Source: Candidatus Gastranaerophilales bacterium
Lineage (GTDB): Bacteria > Cyanobacteriota > Vampirovibrionia > Gastranaerophilales > Gastranaerophilaceae
Length of the DNA stretch: 64,000 nucleotides
Direction: 5' to 3'
Assembly (NCBI GenBank): GCA_944325525.1
Contig: CALVAK010000006.1
Span: forward strand, 1 to 64,000
Shown: in pieces, positions 1 through 9,331 of the stretch
How positions within the stretch are numbered: the stretch's first letter is position 1
Layout of the letters: each line of letters starts with the position of its first letter
Made by a program: the position numbers and the translations under genes
The notes under the pieces: model-generated
What the model was told of the DNA's origin: nothing
The model's input: only the letters and a program-made list of their open reading frames with translations
Databases searched by the model: none

Positions 1-93
1 CAGTACAAAGATTTTCCGCAATATACATTTGTGAAATATTATTATTTGATGGTTCCATATTCAAGAGCTTGTCGACACCATAAAAAAAGATGA
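1..93 (+). CDS. Possible 3' end of a gene that starts outside the window
   Basis: Frame 1 is open from the first base to a TGA at 91-93 and reads as a plausible protein tail, aromatic and then basic, ending in YSRACRHHKKR. The stop lies inside the stem of a clear intrinsic terminator on the same strand, as expected for the last gene of a transcript. Frame 3 is also open until a TAA at 81-83, so the frame is not certain. About thirty residues are too few to name a family. Confidence 0.35.
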   Translation, partial: QYKDFPQYTFVKYYYLMVPYSRACRHHKKR

Positions 94-115
94 TGACTTT
101 TGTTATCGTCTTTTT
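84..115 (+). terminator. Intrinsic terminator after the leftmost partial gene
   Basis: Bases 84-96 pair with 103-115 in a 13-bp stem with two G-U wobbles and a six-base loop. The 3' arm ends in five Ts and is followed by more T-rich sequence. This indicates that a plus-strand transcript enters the window from the left and stops here. Confidence 0.7.
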
Positions 116-120
116 ATTTG

Positions 121-400
121 TGAAATGATGAGGGCTTTAATTCGTCTATAACGGGTTCAGCGGATTTGCGGACGGACGGCACGAACGAAAGTGGGTTAGT
201 CCGGATAGCGAGGAAATTGAGCGGAATTGAACCGCAGGTTCAAAAGCGAAACTTCCCGAGCGTGGAGCAAATCCAAGACAGCCGGAGCGAGCTGAGACTG
301 TAGTGCTTTTGTTTGATGTGATAAAATAACATCAAACAAAACACGGAATTGCCGTTAAATGCGAGCGACCAAGACAATTCCACCTACGACACTAAAAATG
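121..400. other. G+C-rich intergenic island with inverted repeats and a start-less open frame
   Basis: This stretch has near-balanced base composition, in contrast to the AT-rich genes around it. It holds several inverted repeats: 227-233 with 237-243, 307-319 with 329-341, and 345-351 with 375-381. One plus frame is open from the codon after a TGA (121-123) to a TAG at 301-303, 59 codons, with no ATG and no ribosome binding site. The reverse complement of 385-394 (TAGTGTCGTA) matches the core of the dispersed repeats at 42281 and 50902. It could be a structured RNA, a miniature mobile or repeat element, or a decayed gene; the sequence alone does not decide. Confidence 0.45.
307..341. repeat. 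13-bp perfect inverted repeat
   Basis: Bases 307-319 and 329-341 are perfect inverted copies (TTTTGTTTGATGT and its complement) separated by nine AT-rich bases. No T-run follows on either strand, so it is not a standard intrinsic terminator. It sits in the G+C-rich island and may be part of a structured RNA or a repeat element. Confidence 0.6.
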
Positions 401-479
401 AAAAATGAACGTTATATATTTTAATATGTTTTTGAATATAAATTTTGACAAAGAATAGCTATAAAGCTAAAATAAACCC

Positions 480-1520
480 ATGAATAAAATTTTTTGTAAA
501 AACCCCTTTCAATACTGTGATATAGATATAGAAGGCAATATTTATGTATGTTGCAATAAGTGGTGTAGTTTTTATTCAATGGGAAATATTCTTGAAGAGG
601 ATTTCTCTGAAATATTTACGGAAGGTAAAAAGTTTCAAGAATTTATAAATCAATTTAAGAATCAAAACTTCAAATATTGCAATATTGATATGTGTCTATG
701 TGCAGAAGAAGTTGACGATAACAATTTTACAAAATTATTTAATGAATTTTCAGCTAACAAAAAAAGGCAAATGAGACTCAATTTTGATACAACCTGTAAT
801 CTGCAATGTATTTTTTGCAGACCTAATTTTGAAATATCCGATGTAAAAGAAGCTAAAAACATAGAGAAATTAGTCACAAGAATTAAACGCTTTTTACCGG
901 AGCTTGACGCTAACCATTGGGAAATTTCTCTTAATGGATTAGGTGAAGTTTTTGTCAGCAGACCGCTTCTGGATTTAATTCAATACATCAGTCAAAATTA
1001 TAAAAATATAAAGTTTCAAATTATAACAAATGGAGTCCTTTGTTCAAAAAATATGCTTGAAAGATTAGGTATTGCTGACAGAATTTCAGGTATCGAAGTA
1101 AGTGTCCATGCTACAAAAGAAAAAACATATAATAAATTAATTAAAGGCGGTAATTTTGAAAAAGTCAGAAAGAATTTAGAATATATAAGCAGTCTAAAAC
1201 AACAGGATAAGATAAATTCTTTTTATATGAATTTCGTAATAACGTCTTATAACTATAAGGAAATGCTTGATTTTGCAAAATGGAGCATTAAACTCGGTGC
1301 TGTTCCAAATTTCTTACCGCTATTACCTTTAAATGAAAGTCAAAGGCGTACTTTTGAAAAACTGAATATTGCTAATCAAGATAATCCAAAATACAATCAT
1401 TTTATAAAAGTTATAAAACGACTTAAACTCTTAAAAGACTACATAAACATTCCTGAGCATTATTTTATGCTTAAACCGGTAAAGCAAAAATTTTTTATTC
1501 AAAAATTATTTAGCAGGTAA
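480..1520 (+). CDS. Radical SAM protein with an N-terminal SPASM-like cysteine region
   Basis: The 346-residue protein carries the radical SAM cluster motif CNLQCIFC (C106, C110, C113), which binds the 4Fe-4S cluster that cleaves S-adenosylmethionine. Before it, residues 6-74 hold eight cysteines (6, 13, 24, 25, 29, 67, 72, 74) in a pattern like a SPASM or twitch auxiliary-cluster domain, which normally follows the radical SAM barrel. The order is therefore reversed. The stretch around residues 148-160 (WEISLNGLGEV) fits a radical SAM barrel strand. The ATG has no strong Shine-Dalgarno sequence. The substrate is unknown: no small peptide precursor or partner gene is adjacent. A peptide or carbohydrate modification role is possible. 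Confidence 0.8.
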   Translation: MNKIFCKNPFQYCDIDIEGNIYVCCNKWCSFYSMGNILEEDFSEIFTEGKKFQEFINQFKNQNFKYCNIDMCLCAEEVDDNNFTKLFNEFSANKKRQMRLNFDTTCNLQCIFCRPNFEISDVKEAKNIEKLVTRIKRFLPELDANHWEISLNGLGEVFVSRPLLDLIQYISQNYKNIKFQIITNGVLCSKNMLERLGIADRISGIEVSVHATKEKTYNKLIKGGNFEKVRKNLEYISSLKQQDKINSFYMNFVITSYNYKEMLDFAKWSIKLGAVPNFLPLLPLNESQRRTFEKLNIANQDNPKYNHFIKVIKRLKLLKDYINIPEHYFMLKPVKQKFFIQKLFSR

Positions 1521-1524
1521 AACA

Positions 1525-1749
1525 TTACATATTATTGATGATTTTTTGAATATCACTGTTTATATCTTCATCAGCAATGCTGTTAAGAATTCTGTTTACA
1601 GAAGCTGCCGGTTCTTTCTCAATAATATTATTTTCCTGAGAATTATTTAAAGAATTATTGTTTATATATTTTTGAATTGCTTCAATAGTAGCTTTAGTAT
1701 CACCTAAAATATTTTTGTAAAATGAATTTGCCTTTTTTACTTCTGACAT
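1525..1749 (-). CDS. Small hypothetical protein, 74 residues
   Basis: A short, asparagine- and isoleucine-rich, probably helical protein with no membrane segment or cysteine motif. I chose the ATG at 1749 because GGAG lies seven bases upstream; the longer reading from a GTG at 1755 has no such support. It converges with the radical SAM gene, the two stops being five bases apart. The family is not recognised. Good coding texture and the well-placed ribosome binding site argue that it is real. Confidence 0.6.
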   Translation of the reverse strand: MSEVKKANSFYKNILGDTKATIEAIQKYINNNSLNNSQENNIIEKEPAASVNRILNSIADEDINSDIQKIINNM

Positions 1750-2233
1750 AATCACACTCCATTTTTATATAATCTTTTGTATCCGTATATTATAGACAAC
1801 AGTTTAGTGTTATACACACTTACGACATATTATGAAATTTCATTCGGATGATATCTTATTTTTAATATCGGAAAGCAACTAAAAAACTTTAAAATTATTT
1901 ATTAAAATTTAACCATTCTTAATAAAACGATTACAATTTTTATAAATGATGTAAATTAGTTTAGCGTTGAAACCTGCCTCTAAATTATTAGACAATGCCC
2001 GGCTTCATACTATTTATAAACACAACTCAACCCGTTTCTCTGCCATGACAAGCTCTTTAAAAACAAATTTTTGGTTGTTTTTGCAAGCCTTTTCACTTAT
2101 GCCTTAAGCATATTGTGAAATTTTTCTCGGACAAATTATGTTCTTTAAAAAAAAATATTTTTATGTCAATATTAATACGTATAGCGAAATGCTGAAAAAT
2201 TATTTTTAGTAGCAATAATAAAGGAAAAAGAAA
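1750..2233. other. Long AT-rich intergenic region before fusA
   Basis: This gap holds the divergent control regions of the small minus-strand gene and fusA. A weak AT-rich stem-loop (AAAAACAA with TTGTTTTT) lies near 2058-2082 and a short TATGC/GCATA hairpin near 2099-2113. I see no consensus promoter, tRNA, riboswitch or credible small gene. AAAGGA about nine bases before the fusA start serves as its ribosome binding site. Confidence 0.5.
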
Positions 2234-4318
2234 ATGGCAAGAAAAATTCCACTTGAGAGAGTAAGAAACTTTGGTATTGCGGCTCATATAGATGCCGGAA
2301 AAACAACTACCACGGAACGTATCTTATTCTACACAGGAAAAACACATAAACTCGGTGAAGTACACGATGGTGCTGCAGTAACCGACTTTATGGAACAAGA
2401 AAGAGAAAGAGGTATTACAATTCAATCCGCAGCAGTTACTGCAATGTGGAAAGATCATCAGCTGAACATTATCGACACCCCAGGGCACGTTGACTTTACA
2501 ATTGAAGTAGAACGTTCACTCCGTGTATTAGATGGTGTTGTTGCTGTCTTTTGTGCTGTTGGTGGTGTTCAATCACAATCAGAAACAGTTTGGAGACAGG
2601 CTAACAGATACGAAGTACCAAGAATGGTATTTGTTAATAAAATGGACAGAACAGGTGCTAATTTCTATCGTGTTGTAGATCAATTAAGAAACAGACTTAA
2701 TGCAAATGCACATCCTATCCAGCTGCCTATAGGAGCTGAAGATAAATTTACCGGAATTGTTGATTTGCTTGATATGAAAGCTCATATTTATACAAATGAT
2801 TTGGGTACCGATATAAAAGTTGAAGAAATTCCGGCAGATATGCTTGATAAGGCTAACGAATACCATGCCGCACTTGTTGAAGCAATTTCTGAATTTGATG
2901 ATGATCTTATGATGAAATTTATGGAAGGTGTTGAACCTACCATGGAAGAACTTAAAAAAGTTCTCAGAAAAGCAGTTTGCGACAACAAAATAGTTCCGGT
3001 AACATGCGGTACTGCATTCAAAAATAAAGGTGTTCAATTACTATTGGATGCAGTTGTTGATTATATGCCTTCACCTATAGATGTTAAAGCTATTGAAGGT
3101 GAATTAGAAGATGGTTCAAAAGTTGAAAGACATTCTTCTGAAGATGAACCGTTTTCTGCTCTTGCATTTAAAATTATGACAGACCCTTATGTAGGACGTT
3201 TAACCTTCTTAAGAGTTTATTCAGGGAAATTAACATCAGGCTCTTATGTGTTAAATGCAACAAATGGTAAAAAGGAACGTATTTCAAGATTAGTTCAAAT
3301 GTATGCTGATCAAAGAAATGAAATCACTGAAATATATGCCGGTGATATTTGTGCTGCTGTAGGATTAAAAGATACAACAACAGGAGATACTCTCTGTGAT
3401 GAAAATGCTCCGATTATACTGGAAAAGATGGAATTTCCTGATCCTGTAATTTCTGTTGCAATTGAACCAAAAACAAAAGCTGACCAGGATAAAATGGGTA
3501 TAGCACTTCAAAAACTTGCAGAAGAAGACCCTTCTTTCCGTGTTAAATCAGATTCCGAAACAGGTCAAACTATTATTTCGGGTATGGGCGAACTTCACCT
3601 TGATATTATTGTTGACAGATTGTTAAGAGAATTTAAAGTTGATGCAAATGTTGGTAAACCGCAGGTTGCATATCGTGAAACAATCCTTGGCAATGCCGAT
3701 CAAGATTCTAAATTTATCAGACAATCAGGTGGTAAAGGTCAATACGGACACGTTAAAATTAGAATTTCACCTGCCGGTGAAAACGAAGGCTTTGTATTTG
3801 AAAATAAAATTGTCGGTGGTGCTATTCCTAAAGAATACATTGAACCGGCAAGAAAAGGTATGGAAGAAGCTCTTGAAGGCGGTATTTTAGCCGGATATCC
3901 GATGATTGACGTTAAAGTTGAACTTTATGACGGTTCATACCACGATGTTGACTCTTCTGAAATGGCATTCAAAATTGCGGGCTCAATGGCTATTAAAGAC
4001 GGATGCAAGAAAGCAAGACCCTGCATATTAGAACCTATGATGAAAGTTGAAATCGAAATTCCTGATGAATATACAGGTACTATTATAGGTGACATTTCAA
4101 GACGTCGTGGACGTATCGAAGGTCAAGAACCTTTAGGTAACACCGGTAATGTAATTATCAGAGCTACCGTTCCGTTAGGAAATATGTTCGGTTATGCAAC
4201 TGATTTAAGATCAAATACTCAGGGAAGAGGAACCTTCTCTATGGAATTCTTAAAATATGAACAGGTTCCGGCAAATGTACAGGAAGAAATTATTTCAAAA
4301 GCCGGTGCTAATGCATAA
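2234..4318 (+). CDS. fusA: Translation elongation factor G
   Basis: EF-G is the GTPase that drives ribosomal translocation and, with ribosome recycling factor, ribosome recycling. At 694 residues it has the family's usual length. The GTPase motifs are intact: P-loop [13 protein letters not shown] near residues 18-30, switch [22 protein letters not shown], and a GTAF G5 motif. Domains II to V follow without interruption. AAGGA precedes the ATG at normal spacing. It stands alone here rather than in the rpsL-rpsG-fusA-tuf order, and a strong terminator follows it. Confidence 0.98.
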   Translation: MARKIPLERVRNFGIAAHIDAGKTTTTERILFYTGKTHKLGEVHDGAAVTDFMEQERERGITIQSAAVTAMWKDHQLNIIDTPGHVDFTIEVERSLRVLDGVVAVFCAVGGVQSQSETVWRQANRYEVPRMVFVNKMDRTGANFYRVVDQLRNRLNANAHPIQLPIGAEDKFTGIVDLLDMKAHIYTNDLGTDIKVEEIPADMLDKANEYHAALVEAISEFDDDLMMKFMEGVEPTMEELKKVLRKAVCDNKIVPVTCGTAFKNKGVQLLLDAVVDYMPSPIDVKAIEGELEDGSKVERHSSEDEPFSALAFKIMTDPYVGRLTFLRVYSGKLTSGSYVLNATNGKKERISRLVQMYADQRNEITEIYAGDICAAVGLKDTTTGDTLCDENAPIILEKMEFPDPVISVAIEPKTKADQDKMGIALQKLAEEDPSFRVKSDSETGQTIISGMGELHLDIIVDRLLREFKVDANVGKPQVAYRETILGNADQDSKFIRQSGGKGQYGHVKIRISPAGENEGFVFENKIVGGAIPKEYIEPARKGMEEALEGGILAGYPMIDVKVELYDGSYHDVDSSEMAFKIAGSMAIKDGCKKARPCILEPMMKVEIEIPDEYTGTIIGDISRRRGRIEGQEPLGNTGNVIIRATVPLGNMFGYATDLRSNTQGRGTFSMEFLKYEQVPANVQEEIISKAGANA

Positions 4319-4334
4319 TAATTAAACAATACAA

Positions 4335-4366
4335 AAAAGAAGAGGGGAAAATCCCCTCTTTTTTAT
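4335..4366 (+). terminator. Intrinsic terminator of fusA
   Basis: AAGAGGGGA pairs with TCCCCTCTT around a very short A loop, followed by a run of Ts. It lies about 20 bases after the fusA stop. The A-rich 5' flank would also make it work on the minus strand. Confidence 0.85.
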
Positions 4367-4467
4367 TTATATTTAACATTTTCTAATACGTTTGAAGAAA
4401 AATTACTTATTCTTCCATCTTATTACAAATTTCCCTCGTACAGACTAAAAGTTGTTAATAATTAATT

Positions 4468-5709
4468 TTATTCCCTTACATTACTTCCGACTTTATCTGT
4501 CAATGTTGCAAGACTTCTTGTATAACCGAATTCATTATCATAATATACTTTTATTGACAATAAATCACCGTTTGTAAGTTTTATGGCTTCAGGAATATAA
4601 AGTCCGCTTTCTATTCGGTTAATAACATCTTTAGAAGTAGAACCTTTAGGAGCTTTAGCTATAAGATTTTTATATGCAGGATTTTTTTCAGCTTCAGCAA
4701 GAGCAGCACGAACAGTATCAATATCTGTTTTTTGTTTTAACTTAAGAGTAATAATAGCCATTGAACCATCTTCCGTAGGTACTCTTGTCGCCATACCATC
4801 CAAAGGAATTTTTCCACCGTCTTTTGAATTTATGACTAATCCTATTGCTTTTGCAGCACCTGTTGAGGTTGGAATCATAGCATCAATAGAGCCTCTCTTT
4901 TTTGATTCGGCATTTGCATTTGCTTTATCAGCAATATTTTGTGAACCGGTTGCTGCATGGGTTGTATCAACAAAACCACTTTCAATTCCAAATTTATCTT
5001 CAAAAAGCTTTATATAAGGAGCTATACAGGTTGTTGTACAGCTTGCCGCAGATACAACATTGCCGTTTGCTTCGAGGTCTTTTAATCTTTCATTATTTAC
5101 ACCCGGAACAATAGTCAGCATATCTGAATTTTTAGACGGAGCAGATAACACTGCATATTTTACCGTTCCGCCAAGATGTTTCATTATTTTTTCCTTTGTT
5201 GTATTAGCTCCTGTTGTATCAACAACAATCTGAGCATTATATTGCGACCAGTTTACCGGATCTCTTGTAGCTTCAAGTTTTATCTTCTCTTTATTTCTTG
5301 CTGATTCTGCAACAAGAAATACTTCCCGCTTATCTTCAAGTTCATTTTTTTCACCTGTTTTTTCTATGCTTAATCTAATAGAATCAGGCAAATCACCAAG
5401 AACATTACCATGCTTTATCTGGTCTAAAATAACTTCATCACTTAAATCAGCAATATTTTGACCGCCTTTTAATCCCATAGACCCCATATTTAAGACAACT
5501 AAATTTTGATTCTTATAAATTTTGCCGAGTTCATCCCATTTATTCCAGACACCTTCTGGTGCAAATTTTGCAAGAAAATACTGTCTGAGCATATTCTTGC
5601 CTATACCGCTACCTGCACCGTTTATTGCAAAATTAGAATAATGTTTGTCATCTTTTCTTTCAATGCCTTTAAACGCAAAAGAACTACCTGAAATTGCAGA
5701 AACTTTCAT
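4468..5709 (-). CDS. Divergent glyceraldehyde-3-phosphate dehydrogenase-like protein with an extended N-terminus
   Basis: At 413 residues this is about 80 longer than typical GAPDH. The C-terminal half is clearly GAPDH: catalytic cysteine C224 in ASCTTTC, histidine H251, IPTSTGAAKA (279-288), GMATRVPT (305-312) and YYDNEFGYT (near 390-398). The N-terminal Rossmann motif is altered to NGAGSGIG (30-37), with one extra residue relative to the usual NGFGRIG, and much of residues 40-140 does not follow the normal NAD-domain pattern. It opens with MKVSAISGSSFAFKG, a tag shared in style with other proteins here. AGGAG sits at good spacing before the ATG. It may be the working glycolytic enzyme of this lineage or a paralogue; NAD versus NADP use cannot be told. 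Confidence 0.8.
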   Translation of the reverse strand: MKVSAISGSSFAFKGIERKDDKHYSNFAINGAGSGIGKNMLRQYFLAKFAPEGVWNKWDELGKIYKNQNLVVLNMGSMGLKGGQNIADLSDEVILDQIKHGNVLGDLPDSIRLSIEKTGEKNELEDKREVFLVAESARNKEKIKLEATRDPVNWSQYNAQIVVDTTGANTTKEKIMKHLGGTVKYAVLSAPSKNSDMLTIVPGVNNERLKDLEANGNVVSAASCTTTCIAPYIKLFEDKFGIESGFVDTTHAATGSQNIADKANANAESKKRGSIDAMIPTSTGAAKAIGLVINSKDGGKIPLDGMATRVPTEDGSMAIITLKLKQKTDIDTVRAALAEAEKNPAYKNLIAKAPKGSTSKDVINRIESGLYIPEAIKLTNGDLLSIKVYYDNEFGYTRSLATLTDKVGSNVRE

Positions 5710-5777
5710 ACTAACTCTCTCCTATTTTTACACATTAGACCATCAATACTTAACAAATATAAAAAAATTTTTTTGCT

Positions 5778-5813
5778 ATTTATTTAAAATTATTTAAGTA
5801 ATTTTAAATAAAT
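5778..5813. repeat. 15-bp AT-only hairpin between asnS and the GAPDH-like gene
   Basis: Bases 5778-5792 pair perfectly with 5799-5813 around a six-base loop. It lies 26 bases after the asnS stop (minus strand) and upstream of the GAPDH-like gene. No T-run follows the stem directly on the minus strand, so a terminator role is possible but weak. Confidence 0.45.
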
Positions 5814-5838
5814 TGTTTATTTAAATTAAAAAGGATTC

Positions 5839-7122
5839 TTACGGTCTTATTCTATCCATAAGTCTCGGGAACGGAATAGTTTCTCTTACGTGAGGTAACC
5901 CGCATATCCATGCAACTGTTCTTTCAATACCCAGTCCGAACCCGGCATGAGGAACAGAACCGTATTTTCTTAAATCCAAATACCAATCGAAAACTTCTTC
6001 AGACAATCCGTTTTCTTTTATTTTTGCTCTTAATTTTTCAAGATTATCTTCTCTTTGACCTCCTCCTATCATTTCACCATATCCTTCAGGTGCTATAACA
6101 TCAACACAAGCCGCCTTATCACCATCTTGCTTCATATAAAAAGCCTTAACCGCCATAGGATAGTGATGAATCATAACTGGTTTATCAAACTCTTCCGAAA
6201 TAAGAGTTTCTTCATCACCGCCAAAATCTTCACCCCACGGAGTATTATTTCCTTTTTTATGAAGAATCTCAATTGCTTCATCATAAGAAATTCTCGGGAA
6301 CGGACGTTTAATATTTTCTAATTTTGATATATCACGTTCCAAAACTTCTAAGTCAGCCCTATTATGTTCAACAACCTGAGCCACAATATACTCAATAAAT
6401 TCCTCAGCCAAATCCATATCATCATATATATCAGCAAAAGCTACTTCAGGCTCAACCATCCAAAATTCAGTTAAATGCCTCCTTGTTTTAGATTTTTCAG
6501 CTCTAAATGTAGGTCCAAAACAATATGCTTTACCAACAGCCATTGCAGCTGCCTCCATATACAACTGCCCTGATTGGGTTAAATATGCTTTTGTATCAAA
6601 ATAATCCGTTTCAAAAAGATTAGTTGTTCCCTCGCAAGCATTAGGAGTAAAGATTGGGGCATCAACGAGAGTAAAACCGTGCGAATCAAAAAAGTCACGT
6701 ACAGATTTAATAATTCTATGACGGATATTCAAAATAGCACGCTGTCTTGAAGAACGAAGCCATAAATGTCTGTGTTCCATTAAAAAATGGGTTCCGTGTT
6801 CTTTAGGTGTAATAGGATAATCAACTGCAGGCGATATTATTTTAACATCGCAAGCATCAATTTCATATCCGATTTTAGAACGTTCATGTTTTTTTACAAT
6901 ACCTTTTACTTCAACAGAACTTTCCTGAGTAATTTTATCTGAAAGTTCAAAAACATCCCCTGGAACATTTCCTTTAAAAACTACCGCCTGAATTTCAGCA
7001 GTTCCGTCACGCAGTTGCAAAAAATGAAGTTTTCCGCTTGATCGTTTATTGTATAACCAGCCTTGTATTATAACTTCTTTGCCTTCATAGTCTTTAATAT
7101 CCCGAATCCAAATTTTTTTCAT
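5839..7122 (-). CDS. asnS: Asparaginyl-tRNA synthetase
   Basis: This class IIb synthetase charges tRNA-Asn. An N-terminal OB-fold anticodon-binding domain (residues 1-100, containing [20 protein letters not shown]) precedes the catalytic core. [12 protein letters not shown], the GGGQRE stretch, and the closing motif 3 region [12 protein letters not shown] with RETIPFPR identify AsnRS rather than AspRS. I start it at the ATG at 7122, giving 427 residues, where AAGGG is well placed; a longer open frame upstream adds 22 residues unlike the family. Its presence means asparagine can be attached directly to tRNA-Asn. Confidence 0.95.
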   Translation of the reverse strand: MKKIWIRDIKDYEGKEVIIQGWLYNKRSSGKLHFLQLRDGTAEIQAVVFKGNVPGDVFELSDKITQESSVEVKGIVKKHERSKIGYEIDACDVKIISPAVDYPITPKEHGTHFLMEHRHLWLRSSRQRAILNIRHRIIKSVRDFFDSHGFTLVDAPIFTPNACEGTTNLFETDYFDTKAYLTQSGQLYMEAAAMAVGKAYCFGPTFRAEKSKTRRHLTEFWMVEPEVAFADIYDDMDLAEEFIEYIVAQVVEHNRADLEVLERDISKLENIKRPFPRISYDEAIEILHKKGNNTPWGEDFGGDEETLISEEFDKPVMIHHYPMAVKAFYMKQDGDKAACVDVIAPEGYGEMIGGGQREDNLEKLRAKIKENGLSEEVFDWYLDLRKYGSVPHAGFGLGIERTVAWICGLPHVRETIPFPRLMDRIRP

Positions 7123-7267
7123 CACTAACCCTTTTCTACACCTGCGGGTTAATAATAGCACATTGAAGCGAGCATAGCAACTTATCAATTTAAATTACGG
7201 GAATAAAAATTTACATAATAGAAAATGTTACATAAAGTAAAAATATGGTTTTTAATTAAATCTAAAT

Positions 7268-7273
7268 TATAAT
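7268..7273 (+). promoter_or_regulatory. -10 hexamer TATAAT exactly six bases before the ruvC start
   Basis: A perfect TATAAT ends six bases before the ruvC ATG, which puts the expected transcription start on or next to the A of the start codon. The -35 region is weak. The GAGG just before the ATG is too close to act as a normal ribosome binding site. Together this suggests a leaderless ruvC mRNA. Confidence 0.55.
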
Positions 7274-7279
7274 AGAGGC

Positions 7280-7753
7280 ATGAGAATTATAGGTATAGAT
7301 CCGGGACTTGCCATAGTCGGTTATTCAATAATAGATGTAATTAATGAAGAATATATTCTTAGTGCATCGGGGTCAATTCAAACAAGTAAAGATAAAACTG
7401 ACGCATCAAGGCTGCTTGAAATTGAGACTGACCTTGAGACAATATTAAATAAATATAAACCAGACAGTGCAAGCATTGAAAAATTATTTTATTTTAAAAA
7501 TCAAAAAACTATCATTCCAGTTGCACAAGCACGAGGTGTTATATTGTCAGTTCTTGAAAAAAATTCCGTTCCCATTTTTGAATACACGCCTATGGAAGTA
7601 AAACAAATAATGACAGGATACGGGCGGGCGACAAAAGCAGAAGTGGCAAAAATTGTTGAAATGTCAGTAAAATATAAAAAACTTCCAAAACTTGATGACA
7701 CTTTAGATTCCATAGCAATTGCTCTTTGCTGTTCAAGAAGCAATAATTTATAG
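7280..7753 (+). CDS. ruvC: Crossover junction endodeoxyribonuclease RuvC
   Basis: RuvC resolves Holliday junctions with RuvAB. The 157-residue protein starts MRIIGIDPGL with catalytic D7. The other acidic residues are E67 (SIEKLF), and D140 and D143 in LDDTLDSIAIA, completing the RNase H-like active site. QARGVIL and GYGRATKAEV are typical family stretches. The start codon follows a -10 hexamer directly (see the promoter entry). The next gene begins ten bases after its stop, so the two probably form a transcript. Confidence 0.95.
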   Translation: MRIIGIDPGLAIVGYSIIDVINEEYILSASGSIQTSKDKTDASRLLEIETDLETILNKYKPDSASIEKLFYFKNQKTIIPVAQARGVILSVLEKNSVPIFEYTPMEVKQIMTGYGRATKAEVAKIVEMSVKYKKLPKLDDTLDSIAIALCCSRSNNL

Positions 7754-7763
7754 AAGAGGAAAA

Positions 7764-8198
7764 ATGTTTAATAACCAATTAATTAAGATTATTATAATTG
7801 TATCTTTATTATCAGGGGCAATTTCGGGAATAATTTCTTTAATACCTGCTGTTACATTCTTTATTATTATAATGATAATGTTTCTAGCAGCACCTTTTAT
7901 AATAATATATTTTAAGAGTCTAAATCTAATTAAAGACCTGTCAATTGACCAGTGCATGATTACAGGTGCTGTTTCAGGGTTCAGCAGTTTCATAGGTTTT
8001 TCTTTAATCTTTTTCCCAATTGCTTTTTTAATTCATTTATTTTTTAAACTGGAATCTTTTATCTGGGTTAAAGTTATATGTCAAAATTTATTATTTATTA
8101 TCGGAATAGTTTTTTTCGCAGCAATATTAAGTGGAATGTTAAATGCTTTCACGGGATTTTTAACCGGATATTTATATCAATCATTCCGGAACAAGTAA
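7764..8198 (+). CDS. Small integral membrane protein, four predicted helices
   Basis: This 144-residue protein is almost entirely hydrophobic, with four likely membrane helices near residues 8-28, 30-50, 66-90 and 105-135 and few charged loops. I start at the ATG at 7764, preceded by AAGAGG; the longer frame adds 15 non-hydrophobic residues. It lies between ruvC and mtnA on the same strand with short gaps, consistent with co-transcription. No family is recognised. Confidence 0.75.
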   Translation: MFNNQLIKIIIIVSLLSGAISGIISLIPAVTFFIIIMIMFLAAPFIIIYFKSLNLIKDLSIDQCMITGAVSGFSSFIGFSLIFFPIAFLIHLFFKLESFIWVKVICQNLLFIIGIVFFAAILSGMLNAFTGFLTGYLYQSFRNK

Positions 8199-8210
8199 GA
8201 AGAGGGTTTT

Positions 8211-9266
8211 ATGGTTTTTCAATCTAAAATTAAAACAATACATTGGGATAACAATACATCAGAAATAATTGATCAGAGATTGTTACCTTATGAATTTAAA
8301 ACAATAAACATTAAAACATGTGAGGAAATGTACATAGCAATTAAAGACATGATAATAAGAGGTGCTCCGGCAATAGGTATAGCAGGTGCTCACGGTATTA
8401 CTCTTGCTGCTATTGAGCTTTCCAAAAAATTCCCCTCAAAGGATGAATTTTTAAAAGAACTAAACAAAAAAGCACAGCACCTAAAATCTTCCCGTCCGAC
8501 TGCGGTAAATCTTATGTGGGCAATAGACAAACAGATGAATCTGGCTCAAAGTACCAGAGGAAGCATAAATGAAATAACCGCAGCATTAATAGAAAATGCC
8601 ATAAAAATGGAAAATGAAGATATAGAAATAAATAAAAAAATCGGAGATTACGGAGCAAGCATTGTCCCAAAAGGAGCCGTAATACTCACACATTGTAATG
8701 CCGGTGCTTTAGCTACAGTAGGATACGGCACGGCTCTTGGAGTTATCAGAAGTGCTTTTGCAAAAGATCCAACCATTAAAGTTTTCGCCGATGAAACAAG
8801 ACCAAGGCAGCAAGGTGCGAGGCTGACAACCTGGGAACTAACCCAGGATGGCATTCCCACAACTCTTATTACAGATGGAATGTGTTCTTATTTTATGTCA
8901 AAAGGAATGATTGACATGGTTGTTGTCGGAGCTGACAGAATTGCTTCAAACGGAGATAGTGCAAACAAAATAGGAACTTATACAGTTGCTATTGCAGCAA
9001 AATATCATAATATTCCTTTTTATATAGCAGCCCCGACATCTACTATTGATATTTCCATCAAAACAGGGAAAGAAATTCCTATTGAAGAACGCTCACATGA
9101 AGAAGTCACACATATTAACGGAGACTGGATTTGTGCTAAAGATGTTGATATCATAAATCCGGGATTTGATGTTACTCCAAACGAATTAATAACCGGCATA
9201 ATAACGGAAAAAGGAATATTAAAACCTGATTTTAAAGAATCAATTAAAAGAATTAATAAATTATAA
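8211..9266 (+). CDS. mtnA: S-methyl-5-thioribose-1-phosphate isomerase
   Basis: MtnA isomerises methylthioribose-1-phosphate to methylthioribulose-1-phosphate in methionine salvage. The 351-residue length is normal. Catalytic C162 (in THCNAG) and D242 (in VVGADRIASNGD) are present, with the substrate-loop motifs RGAPAIGIAGAHG near the N-terminus and ETRPRQQGARLT in the middle. GAGGG precedes the ATG. None of the other salvage genes (mtnB, mtnK, mtnW) is nearby, so the product may feed another branch, or the rest of the pathway is elsewhere. Confidence 0.95.
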   Translation: MVFQSKIKTIHWDNNTSEIIDQRLLPYEFKTINIKTCEEMYIAIKDMIIRGAPAIGIAGAHGITLAAIELSKKFPSKDEFLKELNKKAQHLKSSRPTAVNLMWAIDKQMNLAQSTRGSINEITAALIENAIKMENEDIEINKKIGDYGASIVPKGAVILTHCNAGALATVGYGTALGVIRSAFAKDPTIKVFADETRPRQQGARLTTWELTQDGIPTTLITDGMCSYFMSKGMIDMVVVGADRIASNGDSANKIGTYTVAIAAKYHNIPFYIAAPTSTIDISIKTGKEIPIEERSHEEVTHINGDWICAKDVDIINPGFDVTPNELITGIITEKGILKPDFKESIKRINKL

Positions 9267-9278
9267 GAAGTCGGCTAT

Positions 9279-9306
9279 TTGAAAAGAATAAAAAAAATGA
9301 TATAAT
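9279..9306 (+). promoter_or_regulatory. Promoter for the first Skp-like gene
   Basis: TTGAAA (9279-9284), a 16-base spacer and a perfect TATAAT (9301-9306) lie about 25 bases before the start codon, with AAGGAG in between. This is a good match to a housekeeping-sigma promoter. Confidence 0.6.
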
Positions 9307-9331
9307 TCCCATAATAAAAAAGGAGTATAAA

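Noticed and set aside
222..242. tRNA T-arm-like sequence (GGTTCAATTCC on the minus strand) in the G+C-rich island
   Set aside because: No acceptor, D or anticodon arm can be placed at the right distances, and the T stem has a mismatch.
2684..3037. Long antisense open frames inside fusA
   Set aside because: They are shadows of the EF-G codons; the sense strand encodes a complete, conserved protein.
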